Position numbers and translations under genes: made by a program
Part shown: piece after piece, positions 27,415-35,666 of the stretch
Numbering within the stretch: the stretch's first letter is position 1
Layout of the letters: each line of letters begins with the position of its first letter
Source of the DNA: Marinobacter denitrificans
GTDB lineage: Bacteria; Pseudomonadota; Gammaproteobacteria; Pseudomonadales; Oleiphilaceae
Direction of reading: 5' to 3'
Length of the DNA stretch: 64,000 bases
Assembly: GCF_008795955.1 (NCBI RefSeq)
Contig: NZ_VMHN01000001.1
Span: forward strand, 1,302,001-1,366,000
The notes under the pieces: model-generated
Database searches by the model: none
What the model was told of the DNA's origin: nothing
Seen by the model: the letters and a program-made list of their open reading frames with translations, nothing else

Positions 27415-28614
27415 ATGAACATCATGCGCCCGTTGACCCTTGCGGCCCTTACCGCATCCCTTGCTACACCCGCCCTCGCAGACCGCGAGGAAACGATCTA
27501 CCTGAACCCCTTCGTCGGATTTCAACTGTTTGATCACAAACGGGATCTCAGTGAAACCGCCACTTTCGGCATAGGCGCGGAATACCGCTTCCATCCGAAC
27601 TGGGCGGTTGAGGCGGTTTACTCCAATGCCGATGCTGATCGCAAGCATGTGGACGGTAGCAGCGATTTTAACGAGTACCGGCTGGACGGTATCTATTACT
27701 TCGCCGGCCAGGACGAGGCCTGGAATCCGTACGTATCGGCCGGCGCCGGCCATGCTGATTTCGGCGACGATGTGCTGGTGGAGCAGACAGCCGGCTCCGA
27801 TCACGAAGAAACCCGAGTCAATGTTGGTGCCGGTTTTCGTTACAACGTCAGCGATAATGTTTCGATCCGTGCCGAATTGCGTGAATTCCACGGCATAGAC
27901 GAGAGCACATTTGATACTCAGGCCACCCTCGGCCTGAGCTTTGCTTTTAACCGCACTGTGTCCGAGCCCAGCCCCGAGCCTGAAGACGCCGACAACGATG
28001 GTGTTCCCGACAGCCGCGACCAGTGCCCCGGCACTCCGGCTGGCGCCAATGTCGACAGCAATGGTTGCGAGCGCGATGACGACGGCGACGGAATTGCCAA
28101 CAGCAAGGATCAATGCCCGAACACCCCGGCCGGTGCCAGCGTGAATAATCGTGGCTGTGAACTCGACAGTGATAACGATGGCGTTGTGGACAGCCAGGAC
28201 CAGTGTCCTGATACCGCCGCTGGCGCCAAGGTGGATGATACTGGTTGCGAAGGCGTAACCGAGACGGTTGAAACCATTGAGCTCAAGGTGCAGTTCCCGA
28301 CCAACAGCTCAGTCATTGGCGATGCCTATGACAACGAAATTCGCCGTGTTGCGGAGTTCATGCGCGAATATCCGGAAACTAACGTTGAAATTGCAGGCCA
28401 CAGTGACAGCATGGGCGAGGCAGAATATAACCGCTTCCTGTCTCAGCGCCGCGCTGAGGCTGTTGCCACCCGCCTGACCGATGCCCTGGGCATCAGTTCA
28501 GATCGCGTGGAGGCCGTTGGGTACGGCGAAGCCGAGCCAATTGCCAGTAACGACACAGCGGGAGGTCGCGCCGAGAACCGTCGGGTTGAGGCCCGCATTC
28601 AGGTTCGTCGTTAA
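27415..28614 (+). CDS. OmpA-family outer-membrane protein with thrombospondin type-3 repeats
   Basis: The 399-residue precursor has a signal peptide (cut near TPALA-D), an eight-stranded OmpA-like barrel (about residues 25-185) and three aspartate-rich DxDxDG repeats. It ends with an OmpA C-terminal peptidoglycan-binding domain (NVEIAGHSDSMGEAEYNRFL and SQRRAEAVATRL). This is the OprF-like layout that tethers the outer membrane to peptidoglycan. AGGAGG lies 5 nt before ATG 27415; the upstream TTG is unlikely. A strong intrinsic terminator follows. Confidence 0.93.
   Translation: MNIMRPLTLAALTASLATPALADREETIYLNPFVGFQLFDHKRDLSETATFGIGAEYRFHPNWAVEAVYSNADADRKHVDGSSDFNEYRLDGIYYFAGQDEAWNPYVSAGAGHADFGDDVLVEQTAGSDHEETRVNVGAGFRYNVSDNVSIRAELREFHGIDESTFDTQATLGLSFAFNRTVSEPSPEPEDADNDGVPDSRDQCPGTPAGANVDSNGCERDDDGDGIANSKDQCPNTPAGASVNNRGCELDSDNDGVVDSQDQCPDTAAGAKVDDTGCEGVTETVETIELKVQFPTNSSVIGDAYDNEIRRVAEFMREYPETNVEIAGHSDSMGEAEYNRFLSQRRAEAVATRLTDALGISSDRVEAVGYGEAEPIASNDTAGGRAENRRVEARIQVRR
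27982..28250 (+). repeat. Three calcium-type DxDxDG repeats inside the OmpA-family gene
   Basis: Three consecutive units of about 29-30 codons each contain D.D.DG(V/I)..S.DQCP.T.AGA.V...GC. Each holds a cysteine pair and a Ca2+-coordinating aspartate cluster, as in thrombospondin type-3 repeats linking the barrel to the peptidoglycan domain. Confidence 0.85.
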
Positions 28615-28650
28615 GCGTCGAAGTTGGGTTTTCAGAATCAACCCTCTTGG

Positions 28651-28674
28651 AAGGCGCCTTCGGGCGCCTTTTTT
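28651..28674 (+). terminator. Intrinsic terminator after the OmpA-family gene
   Basis: AAGGCGCC (28651-28658), a stable TTCG tetraloop and GGCGCCTT (28663-28670) are followed by a run of T. This is a textbook rho-independent terminator 36 nt after the stop codon. Confidence 0.93.
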
Positions 28675-28718
28675 GTGGCCGGCGTTTGAGTAGTAGTATG
28701 CAGCCAGCGGAGTATGCG

Positions 28719-29201
28719 ATGAAACGAACCGTGTTTTTCCTGATTCTCTTGCTCTGCGTTCCGGCTATTGCCTGGGCCCAGGTCTATCGTTGCGACGACA
28801 GCGGCGAGACCCGCTTTTCCGACCAGCCCTGCGGAGAGGATTCCAGGCCCGTCACCATTCGTGACAACCAGATTGGTGGCAGTTTTGGCCAGAACCTGCC
28901 ACCGGAATCAGAAGCGGAGAACACCGAAAAGGAGGAGGAAAAGCGCACACAGCAACAGGCCAAAGACACCTGCCGCTTCATTAACTCCACCGACCTGAGG
29001 CGGTACCTCGTGCGGGAACAGGTGGTAAAAGGCATGACTAAAGAGCATGTTCGCAAAGCCTTTGGCCGGCCCCCGGAAACCTACCCCACTCCCCAGGAAA
29101 CCTGGGTCTACCAGACCAGATACTATGGCAACCTTTACGAGCTGACCTACGTGTATTTCCGCGATGGCTGTGTGGAAGACGTGGTCTACCGCAAACCCTG
29201 A
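28719..29201 (+). CDS. DUF4124 domain-containing periplasmic protein
   Basis: The 160-residue protein has a signal peptide (cut near AIAWA-Q) followed by the DUF4124 pattern QVYRCDDSGETRFSDQPCG (two cysteines). After that come a charged helical linker and a C-terminal segment with GMTKEHVRKAFGRP, similar to the SmpA/OmlA-like fold that follows such domains. Function is unknown. ATG 28719 has GCGGAG 6 nt upstream. Its last 16 bp overlap the convergent methyltransferase gene. Confidence 0.82.
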   Translation: MKRTVFFLILLLCVPAIAWAQVYRCDDSGETRFSDQPCGEDSRPVTIRDNQIGGSFGQNLPPESEAENTEKEEEKRTQQQAKDTCRFINSTDLRRYLVREQVVKGMTKEHVRKAFGRPPETYPTPQETWVYQTRYYGNLYELTYVYFRDGCVEDVVYRKP

Positions 29202-30451
29202 GAACTCTGATTGCGGCCGCTCTTCACGGCATCAATCAGCAGGTTGCGGGGCGTCAGCTGTCGCTCACAGAACGTGCCCAGCCGGACGTCATAGCCCTGT
29301 TCCTCCAGAAACAACGCGTAATCCAGCACCAGCCAGAGCTCCAGGGGCCTCCGGAACAGGTGGCGAACCAGCTCATGACGACGTACTTCCTGAAATCGCC
29401 GGTCACCGTGCCGCTCCCAATGGCCGAAATCCGTTTCTTCGGGCAAATCCAGGCCCTTTTTCCTCGCTGCCCAGCGACAGAAGCCGGCAAAATCACCGCT
29501 TATCAGCCTCGACGGGTGCGACGGCACCGGCAAGTAGGTATCACTGCCACGCAGAGACCTTTGCAGCCCGTCAAAACCCAAACGCCAGCGGCTGATCTGG
29601 CGGCTTTGCTGTCGCACCCTTTGCGGCGCAGTAACGGTTTCCTGAACGGCCAGTCTCAGGTCCTCCCGCGTCAGTGTCAGCACCTTCGGGCAACCTCCGG
29701 CCCGCCGGGAGAGCGGCTGGTAGTCCGGCATTTCCGTAAGGTGATAGCAACAGGGCGAAAAGCTCAGCCGTGGCAAGCCTCCATGCGCCGCCCGCTGCAT
29801 CAACCGCCGGTGGAGGTCACCACAGGCATGCAAAGCAACGCCATGGACGGTTTCAGGCATCTTCAGCTCGTCCGCCATCACATCCTGACAGTGCAACGTA
29901 ACGGCATCCCCGAACTTCCGTGCCAGACGGTTACCGTCCTCTACCAGGGCCTGGTTCCATTCGAATCCTGCCACCTTGCCACCGCACCATGGCGAGAGGG
30001 TTCTGGCCAGATGGCCCTTACCGCAGCACCAGTCCAGCACATCATGCTGTAACGGCCTGATAGCGGCGACGAAAGCCCCGGATTGCAGGCGCTTGCGACC
30101 CGGCATATCGGTGGCTCTGACTTCCGGCAGCGTGCACGGCCCGACAGGCTCGGAGGACAGCGGCGGGACATAGGTCAACGTTTCAAATAACTGCAATGAC
30201 GGCAACTCCCGTCCCAGCAACCCGGCGAGCGCGCCGGCATCATCGTCCAGCCGCTGGCAATCACGGCCCGAGAGGTTTAACACCCGTTCCGCCAGGTAAG
30301 GCCATTTTCGCACCCAGGCAGGGCCGGGGTCGGTAAACGGCGCTGGTTGCCACAACTCACGGTGCTGTGCCAGCCAATCGTTCAGGCGCTGCCATTGCTG
30401 GTAAAAAGGTTCAGCGCCGTGGTGTAAACTCGCCGCCGGAGGTAACGTCAT
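29186..30451 (-). CDS. Class I SAM-dependent methyltransferase (Methyltransf_32-like)
   Basis: The 421-residue protein has a SAM-binding motif VLDWCCGKGHLARTLS (about residue 140). The paired segments VALHACGDLHRRLM and LSFSPCCYHLTEMPDY are typical of the PF13679 family of putative RNA or small-molecule methyltransferases. The substrate is unknown. ATG 30451 has AAAGG upstream and overlaps the ATG of the divergent RNA methyltransferase gene in a single CATG. The frame opens further upstream only antisense to that gene. The 3' end overlaps the DUF4124 gene by 16 bp. Confidence 0.82.
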   Translation of the reverse strand: MTLPPAASLHHGAEPFYQQWQRLNDWLAQHRELWQPAPFTDPGPAWVRKWPYLAERVLNLSGRDCQRLDDDAGALAGLLGRELPSLQLFETLTYVPPLSSEPVGPCTLPEVRATDMPGRKRLQSGAFVAAIRPLQHDVLDWCCGKGHLARTLSPWCGGKVAGFEWNQALVEDGNRLARKFGDAVTLHCQDVMADELKMPETVHGVALHACGDLHRRLMQRAAHGGLPRLSFSPCCYHLTEMPDYQPLSRRAGGCPKVLTLTREDLRLAVQETVTAPQRVRQQSRQISRWRLGFDGLQRSLRGSDTYLPVPSHPSRLISGDFAGFCRWAARKKGLDLPEETDFGHWERHGDRRFQEVRRHELVRHLFRRPLELWLVLDYALFLEEQGYDVRLGTFCERQLTPRNLLIDAVKSGRNQSSQGLR

Positions 30452-31157
30452 GCAACTGGCCTTTGTACTTGTCGAACCGAAGGTTCCCGAAAACGTGGGG
30501 GCAGCCGCCCGCGCCCTTTGCACCATGGGCTTTGGCGAGCTATGGCTGGTCAATTCCGACCTGCACACGCGCCCGGAAGCTCACTGGCTGGCCCATGGCA
30601 GCGATCATATCCTGGACAATGCGCGTATTTTCCCTGATCTCGCATCGGTAAGAAACTCCGTAGACCTGCTAATGGGCACCTCCGCCAAACCCCGCCACCA
30701 AAGGCAGGACTGGCACGAGCCCGCGCAGCTGCGAGATATCATGGCCCGCAAGGGTGCCTCGGTAGCCACTGCCGCCCTGGTATTCGGCCGCGAGGACCGC
30801 GGCCTGGCCAATGACGAACTGGCACTGTGTGACCTGCTGACGGGCTTTCCCATGGCCGTGCCCTACCCGTCGTTGAACCTGTCCCAGGCAGTCATGCTTT
30901 ATGCCTGGGAGCTGTCTGGCCTGGCCTCTGCGCCTACTGAACAATCCCGAACAGAAGCTCCTGACGCCCGACTGGGTGCCCTGCGCCAGCGGCTGGAGAG
31001 CCTTCTCCCTGAACTGGATGCGCCTGCGGAGGGCAAGCTGTTCCAGTGGGCGCTCGAACGGTTGCCCTTGCTCAACGAGAGAGACATCGGCTTTGCCCAC
31101 ACCCTCTGTGGAAATATCGAGCGGAAGCTCCGAGAATCGTCCAGCTCGGACCAGTAG
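30450..31157 (+). CDS. SPOUT-family RNA 2'-O-methyltransferase (TrmJ/LasT-like)
   Basis: The 235-residue protein shows the SpoU/TrmH-class knot motifs: FVLVEPKVPENVGAAARALC near the N-terminus, ALVFGREDRGLANDELALCD in the middle and YPSLNLSQAVMLYAWEL at the SAM-binding knot. Length and N-terminus place it with TrmJ and LasT-type proteins that modify tRNA (position 32) or rRNA; I cannot separate the two. GGAGG lies 7 nt before the ATG. A long hairpin follows 40 nt after the stop. Confidence 0.87.
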   Translation: MQLAFVLVEPKVPENVGAAARALCTMGFGELWLVNSDLHTRPEAHWLAHGSDHILDNARIFPDLASVRNSVDLLMGTSAKPRHQRQDWHEPAQLRDIMARKGASVATAALVFGREDRGLANDELALCDLLTGFPMAVPYPSLNLSQAVMLYAWELSGLASAPTEQSRTEAPDARLGALRQRLESLLPELDAPAEGKLFQWALERLPLLNERDIGFAHTLCGNIERKLRESSSSDQ

Positions 31158-31197
31158 GCACCTTTTAGGCAGCCCTTTAGGCACCTCTGAGCTATGG

Positions 31198-31305
31198 GAG
31201 CCGTTGCGGGGGCCTCTCCCAAGATCGTCGAAAACATGGATGTTTTCGTCGAGCGTACATGGACGTATTCACAGCGTATCTTGGGAGAGGCCCCCGCAAC
31301 GGCTC
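31198..31305. repeat. Long modular hairpin, copy D
   Basis: A perfect 28 bp stem (31198-31225 with 31278-31305) encloses 52 nt. The interior differs from copies A-C: one cassette is CGAAAACATGGATGTTTTCG and the other contains GTACATGGACGTATTCAC, which is shared with copy E. It lies between the convergent RNA methyltransferase and dadA genes. Confidence 0.85.
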
Positions 31306-31331
31306 AGGCACCCAAAGCCCCAGACAAAACA

Positions 31332-32603
31332 CTACTCAGCAAACCGCCCAGACCGAAAAGCATCCAGACACACAGAAGGCTCCTCCCCGTCGACCAGTTG
31401 GGCAATCACATCCGCACTGCCCGCCGAAAGCGTCCAGCCAAAAGTACCGTGACCGGTATTGAGAAACAGGTTTTCACGGGGCCCGCGGCCAATAATGGCG
31501 GGCCCATCCGGTGTCATTGGACGGAAACCTGTCCAGCTTTCCACGGCTTTTAGGTCGGCGCAGCCCGGAAAACGGGACTCCACGGATTTGCGGATGGTAG
31601 CCAGCCGCGCCTCGGGGATGTCACGGTTGAAGCCCGCCAGTTCCACGAAACCGGAGGCGCGCAGGCGATTACCCAGGCGGGTGGAAACCACCTTGTAATT
31701 ATCGTCATGCACCGTGGAAACCGGGGCCCGGTCAGGGTCTGACAGAGGCACGGTGAAGTTGTAGCCCTTGACCGGATAAATCGGCAGCTTCAGGCCCAGC
31801 GGGCGGGTCAGCTGATCCGACCAGCAGCCGGCGCAGATGACCACAGCGTCGGTTTCCAGAGTCTCCGCCTTGCCATCCTCGTTGCGAACGGCCACGCCGG
31901 TTATCCGTTGACTGTCCGCGATAAGGTGCAGGGTTTCGGTGTTGTAGCGGATGCTCACACCCCTGGACTCACAGGCGCTTGCCAGTTCGCGGGAAAACAG
32001 GTGGCAGTCGCCAGTGCCGTCGGTATCGTAGCTCAGGGCGCCATAGAGTGGCCCACTGCCGGTCATTCCGGGCTCGGCTTCACGAACCTGCTCAGGGGTC
32101 AGTAAGCGGGAGGCGATGCCCAGCTCCGTGAGCAATTGGTGAGTCTGACGATAGCCTTCGAGGGCGTCCGGCGTGCTGGCCAGATGGAGCAGGCCCTTGT
32201 GGTCGCCGTCAAAGCTCAGGTCCAGTTCCTGCTCAAGGGCCAGAAAGCGTTTGCGACTGTGAATGCCCAGGCGGAGCATGGCGCGCTTGTTCAGACCGAA
32301 AAGGCCCGGGGACAGAGCGTAACGCAGGGTGGCGAACATGAATCGCTGGGTTTCTAGGGAGGGCGGCACGCTCATTTTCAGAGGGCCGTCTTTCTTGAAC
32401 AGCCAGGGTATGGCCTTCAACACCATGGACGGGTCCGCCCAGGGATAAACCACCCCGTAGGAGCGCTGCGCGGCATTGCCCTTGCTGGTCTCGTTTGCCG
32501 CGATCCCGTGGCGCTCCAGCACTGTTACCTGATGCCCCCTGCGATTCAGCTCATAGGCCGTAGTCATACCCACTACGCCGCCACCTACAACGATAATGCG
32601 CAT
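31332..32603 (-). CDS. dadA: D-amino acid dehydrogenase small subunit-like FAD oxidoreductase
   Basis: The 423-residue protein begins with the FAD-binding motif IIVVGGGVVGMTTAYELNRR and contains the DAO-family segments VVICAGCWSDQLTRPLGLKL, PVKGYNFTVPL and, near the end, NLFLNTGHGTFGWTLSAGS. Length and motifs match DadA, which oxidises D-amino acids and passes electrons to the respiratory chain. ATG 32603 has GGAGAGG just upstream. It follows the PPK2 gene by 17 bp and is probably co-transcribed. No alanine racemase gene is adjacent. Confidence 0.88.
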   Translation of the reverse strand: MRIIVVGGGVVGMTTAYELNRRGHQVTVLERHGIAANETSKGNAAQRSYGVVYPWADPSMVLKAIPWLFKKDGPLKMSVPPSLETQRFMFATLRYALSPGLFGLNKRAMLRLGIHSRKRFLALEQELDLSFDGDHKGLLHLASTPDALEGYRQTHQLLTELGIASRLLTPEQVREAEPGMTGSGPLYGALSYDTDGTGDCHLFSRELASACESRGVSIRYNTETLHLIADSQRITGVAVRNEDGKAETLETDAVVICAGCWSDQLTRPLGLKLPIYPVKGYNFTVPLSDPDRAPVSTVHDDNYKVVSTRLGNRLRASGFVELAGFNRDIPEARLATIRKSVESRFPGCADLKAVESWTGFRPMTPDGPAIIGRGPRENLFLNTGHGTFGWTLSAGSADVIAQLVDGEEPSVCLDAFRSGRFAE

Positions 32604-32620
32604 TTGCCTCTCCGTCTGGT

Positions 32621-33451
32621 TCACTTTACGCCGTGTTCAGCTAACAGGCGCCGGTACTCCTTCAGCACGCCCTCGTCTTCTCGCGGGTAGTCCGGGGCCA
32701 GCCCTTCCAGCTGCTCCGCCAGCACCGCTGCAACGATTGCCCGCGCCTGCGGCTTCCTGTCGCCGGGTACGATAAACCAGGGCGCTTCTTCCGTGTGCGT
32801 CGCGGCCATGGCCTCTTCAGCGAACTTTCCGTACTGAGCACGCTTTTGCCAGCCTTCGATGTCAGATTGGTCGAATTTCCAGCGTTTGCGGGGCTTGTCG
32901 AGGCGTTTGAGAAGTCGCTCACGGTGCTCGTCCTCGGACAGGTTAAGCCAGATCTTGATCACCGTAGTGCCTTCGTCCACCAGGTGGCTCTCGAAGTTGC
33001 GGATAGACCGGTAACGGTTCAGCCAGTTGTAGCTCTCGGGTTCGTGAACCGGCCATACCCGCTCGGCAATGACCGCTTCATGATGACTGCGATTGAACGC
33101 CACCATTTCGCCAAAGCCCGGCAGGAACGGCGTTACCCGCCAAAGGAAATCGTGTCGGGTTTCAGCACCCCTGGGCCGGCTGAAGGACCAGGCATGGAAA
33201 CCGGCAGGGTCGGCGTAGGTGGCCAGTGTCCGGATCAGGCTGTCCTTGCCACTGGTGTCCGGCCCATGGCAGACGACCAATAAGGCCCTGGCCTGGTTGG
33301 CCCAGAGCCGGCGCTGGTACTCGCCAATCTGTTCCAGACTGGCTTCCAGTCCCGGCAGCTTCTCATTATCGTCCAGAAGCGTCGCGTAATCCCGGAACGC
33401 GGGTTTCTTCGGGTCGAAAAGAAAGGAACTGGCAAAAGCCGATAATTTCAT
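32621..33451 (-). CDS. Polyphosphate kinase 2 family protein
   Basis: The 276-residue protein has the PPK2 Walker A LVVCHGPDTSGKDSLIRTL (about residues 59-77), the lid-like segment FSRPRGAETRHDFLWRV and KIWLNLSEDEHRERLLKRLD. PPK2 enzymes transfer phosphate between polyphosphate and nucleotides. In the loop, PDTSGKDS replaces the usual DAAGKG pattern, so nucleotide preference should not be assumed. GGAG lies 7 nt before ATG 33451. Confidence 0.87.
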   Translation of the reverse strand: MKLSAFASSFLFDPKKPAFRDYATLLDDNEKLPGLEASLEQIGEYQRRLWANQARALLVVCHGPDTSGKDSLIRTLATYADPAGFHAWSFSRPRGAETRHDFLWRVTPFLPGFGEMVAFNRSHHEAVIAERVWPVHEPESYNWLNRYRSIRNFESHLVDEGTTVIKIWLNLSEDEHRERLLKRLDKPRKRWKFDQSDIEGWQKRAQYGKFAEEAMAATHTEEAPWFIVPGDRKPQARAIVAAVLAEQLEGLAPDYPREDEGVLKEYRRLLAEHGVK

Positions 33452-33580
33452 CAGGGTGCTCCATGCAACTGGCTATGGCGGTAATACAGGTCAACAATCG
33501 AACAAGCTGATAGACTTGATGGACCAAATGTTCAGAATAGCAGCCATGACCGTGGTTGCATTGGAGTGTAGTACCAGGCA

Positions 33581-34390
33581 ATGAGTAAAAAACGTCGCGA
33601 GATTCCCGTATTTGATCATCCGATTATCGAAACCCACTGCCACCTGGATTACCTCAAGGACCGCCCCCTTGGGGAAACCCTGGCCGAGGCACAACGGGTC
33701 AATATCGAGCGGGTGATCACCATCGCCGTATCGCCGGAAAACCTGGCGACGGTACGAGAGCTCAGCCAGATTGCGCCCTGGGTCTATGGTACTCAGGGAG
33801 TGCATCCCCATGACGCCGAGAAATACTCCGACGCCGCGGAAGAGGAAATCCGCGCCCACGCTGGCGACGCCAAGATTGTGGCTGTAGGAGAGATCGGGCT
33901 GGATTATTTTTACGACAATGCAGACCGGAACGTGCAGCGTGAGGTGTTCCGCCGCCAGTTACAGATCGCCTGCGACAAGGATCGACCGGTGGTGATTCAT
34001 AGCCGTGAAGCCGATGAAGATACCATCGAGATCCTGAGGGAATTCGAGACCACCCTCAAGCGTCGGGGCGTGATCCACAGTTTCACCTCCGGGCCCGGCC
34101 TGGCGCAATATGCGCTGGATGAAGGCTGGTGCCTCGGTTTCAACGGCATCACCACCTTCAACAAGGCAGAGAACGTGCGGGACATCGTGCGCATGGCGCC
34201 GATCGAACAGATCCTGCTGGAAACCGATTCACCTTTCCTGACTCCCGTACCCTATCGTGGCAAGGAAAACGCACCTTTCTATATTCCTTTTGTCGCTGAA
34301 AAAATCGCTGAAGTGAAACAGCTGCCGCTGGAAAAGGTACTGGCAACCACCTACGACAACAGCCTGAGGACGTTCTTCCCGCGTCAATGA
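33581..34390 (+). CDS. TatD-family metal-dependent hydrolase
   Basis: The 269-residue TIM-barrel protein has the metal-binding motif ETHCHLDYLK near residue 18, AVGEIGLDYFYD, RPVVIHSREADEDT and LLETDSPFLTPVPYRGKENAP. This is the TatD/YcfH family, whose members have 3'-5' exonuclease or D-aminoacyl-hydrolase activities; the substrate here is not determinable. Its TGA overlaps the ATG of the HD-GYP gene by 4 bp (ATGA), indicating translational coupling. Confidence 0.9.
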   Translation: MSKKRREIPVFDHPIIETHCHLDYLKDRPLGETLAEAQRVNIERVITIAVSPENLATVRELSQIAPWVYGTQGVHPHDAEKYSDAAEEEIRAHAGDAKIVAVGEIGLDYFYDNADRNVQREVFRRQLQIACDKDRPVVIHSREADEDTIEILREFETTLKRRGVIHSFTSGPGLAQYALDEGWCLGFNGITTFNKAENVRDIVRMAPIEQILLETDSPFLTPVPYRGKENAPFYIPFVAEKIAEVKQLPLEKVLATTYDNSLRTFFPRQ

Positions 34391-35595
34391 TCAAACGCAT
34401 CCCTGTTTCGGCCCTCAGGGTCGGCATGTACATCACCGACCTGAATAACGACTGGATCCCTCACAATACCCAGCGGCGCCGGGGCGTGATCAAGAAAGAG
34501 GAAACCATCGAGAGGATCCGCCAGATAGGCGTGGAATACGTTTATATCGATGTTTCCAGGGGCCTGGATTCCCAGGATTCGGAACCGGCCCATGACGTAG
34601 ACCGCCGCAATGAGAAGGCCCTGCAGAGGGCTGGAGAACTGAGCCCCGGCGTATTCAAGCGGGTCTCCGTAAGCGAGGAAATGGTGTTTGCCCAGCAGGT
34701 GCACAGCCACGCCCAGGGCCTGGTAGGCAACCTGATGAACAATGTGAAGATTGGCGCAGCCATCGACATAGCCCCCATTCATCAGCTAGCCGACGAACTC
34801 CAGAGCTCCATTTTCCGCAATGCCAATGCCCTCAGTTGCCTGGGTCGCATCCGTGCAAAGGACAATTATCTGCTGGAGCACTCCGTCAATCTGAGTGTGC
34901 TGATGTCCCTGTTCGGCAACTACCGCAAACTTCCGGCAGATGCGCTGCACCAGACCATTGTCGGCGCCCTGCTACATGACATTGGCAAGATACTCACCCC
35001 GGACGAAATTCTTCACAAACCGGGCCGGCTGACCCCGGAAGAATTCGAGGTTATGAAAGCCCACGCCCGACACTCCCGGGATATCCTGACGGCTACCGAA
35101 GGCATCGGCGAGCTGGCCATCATGACAGCAGCAGAGCACCACGAGCGGCTCGATGGAAGCGGCTACCCGGAAGGACTCAAAGGGGATGAAATTTCAGAAT
35201 ACGGGCGCATGGTGGCCATCACCGATGTCTACGACGCCATCACCTCGGACCGGGTCTACCACAAGGGCATGACGCCAACCCAGGGCCTCAAGAAGCTGCT
35301 GGAATGGAGCAACGGGCACCTGGACCCGGCCCTGGTGAAAGAATTCATCCGTTGTGTGGGCCTCTATCCCATTGGCTCTCTGGTACTTCTGGAAAGCGGG
35401 CGCCTCGGGGTTGTTGTGGAAACCAATGAGGACGACCAACGGCTGCCTGTGGTCCGGGTGATGTATAACACCCGCTTCCGCTTGCCGATTACCGTTGAGA
35501 GCATTGATCTGGCAAAGCCCGGCACTCAGGACCGAATTGTGCGATCCGTCGATCCGGAAGAGTACAGGATCGATGTGCGGAAGTTTCTTACCTGA
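34387..35595 (+). CDS. HD-GYP cyclic-di-GMP phosphodiesterase with DUF3391 domain
   Basis: The 402-residue protein has an N-terminal DUF3391 region (IPVSALRVGMYITDLNNDW). The HD-GYP catalytic domain follows, with HDIGK (about residue 197), HHERLDGSGYPEGL and TDVYDAITSDRVY. These are all key residues, so active hydrolysis of c-di-GMP is likely. It is translationally coupled to tatD. It converges, past the Na/Pi gene, on a GGDEF cyclase gene of opposite activity. Confidence 0.92.
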   Translation: MIKRIPVSALRVGMYITDLNNDWIPHNTQRRRGVIKKEETIERIRQIGVEYVYIDVSRGLDSQDSEPAHDVDRRNEKALQRAGELSPGVFKRVSVSEEMVFAQQVHSHAQGLVGNLMNNVKIGAAIDIAPIHQLADELQSSIFRNANALSCLGRIRAKDNYLLEHSVNLSVLMSLFGNYRKLPADALHQTIVGALLHDIGKILTPDEILHKPGRLTPEEFEVMKAHARHSRDILTATEGIGELAIMTAAEHHERLDGSGYPEGLKGDEISEYGRMVAITDVYDAITSDRVYHKGMTPTQGLKKLLEWSNGHLDPALVKEFIRCVGLYPIGSLVLLESGRLGVVVETNEDDQRLPVVRVMYNTRFRLPITVESIDLAKPGTQDRIVRSVDPEEYRIDVRKFLT

Positions 35596-35666
35596 CGAAC
35601 GCCTTGCCTGCACCGGCGCTCTGCTAAGCTCACAGTAACTCCACTTCGAGATTCATACACCCGGAA

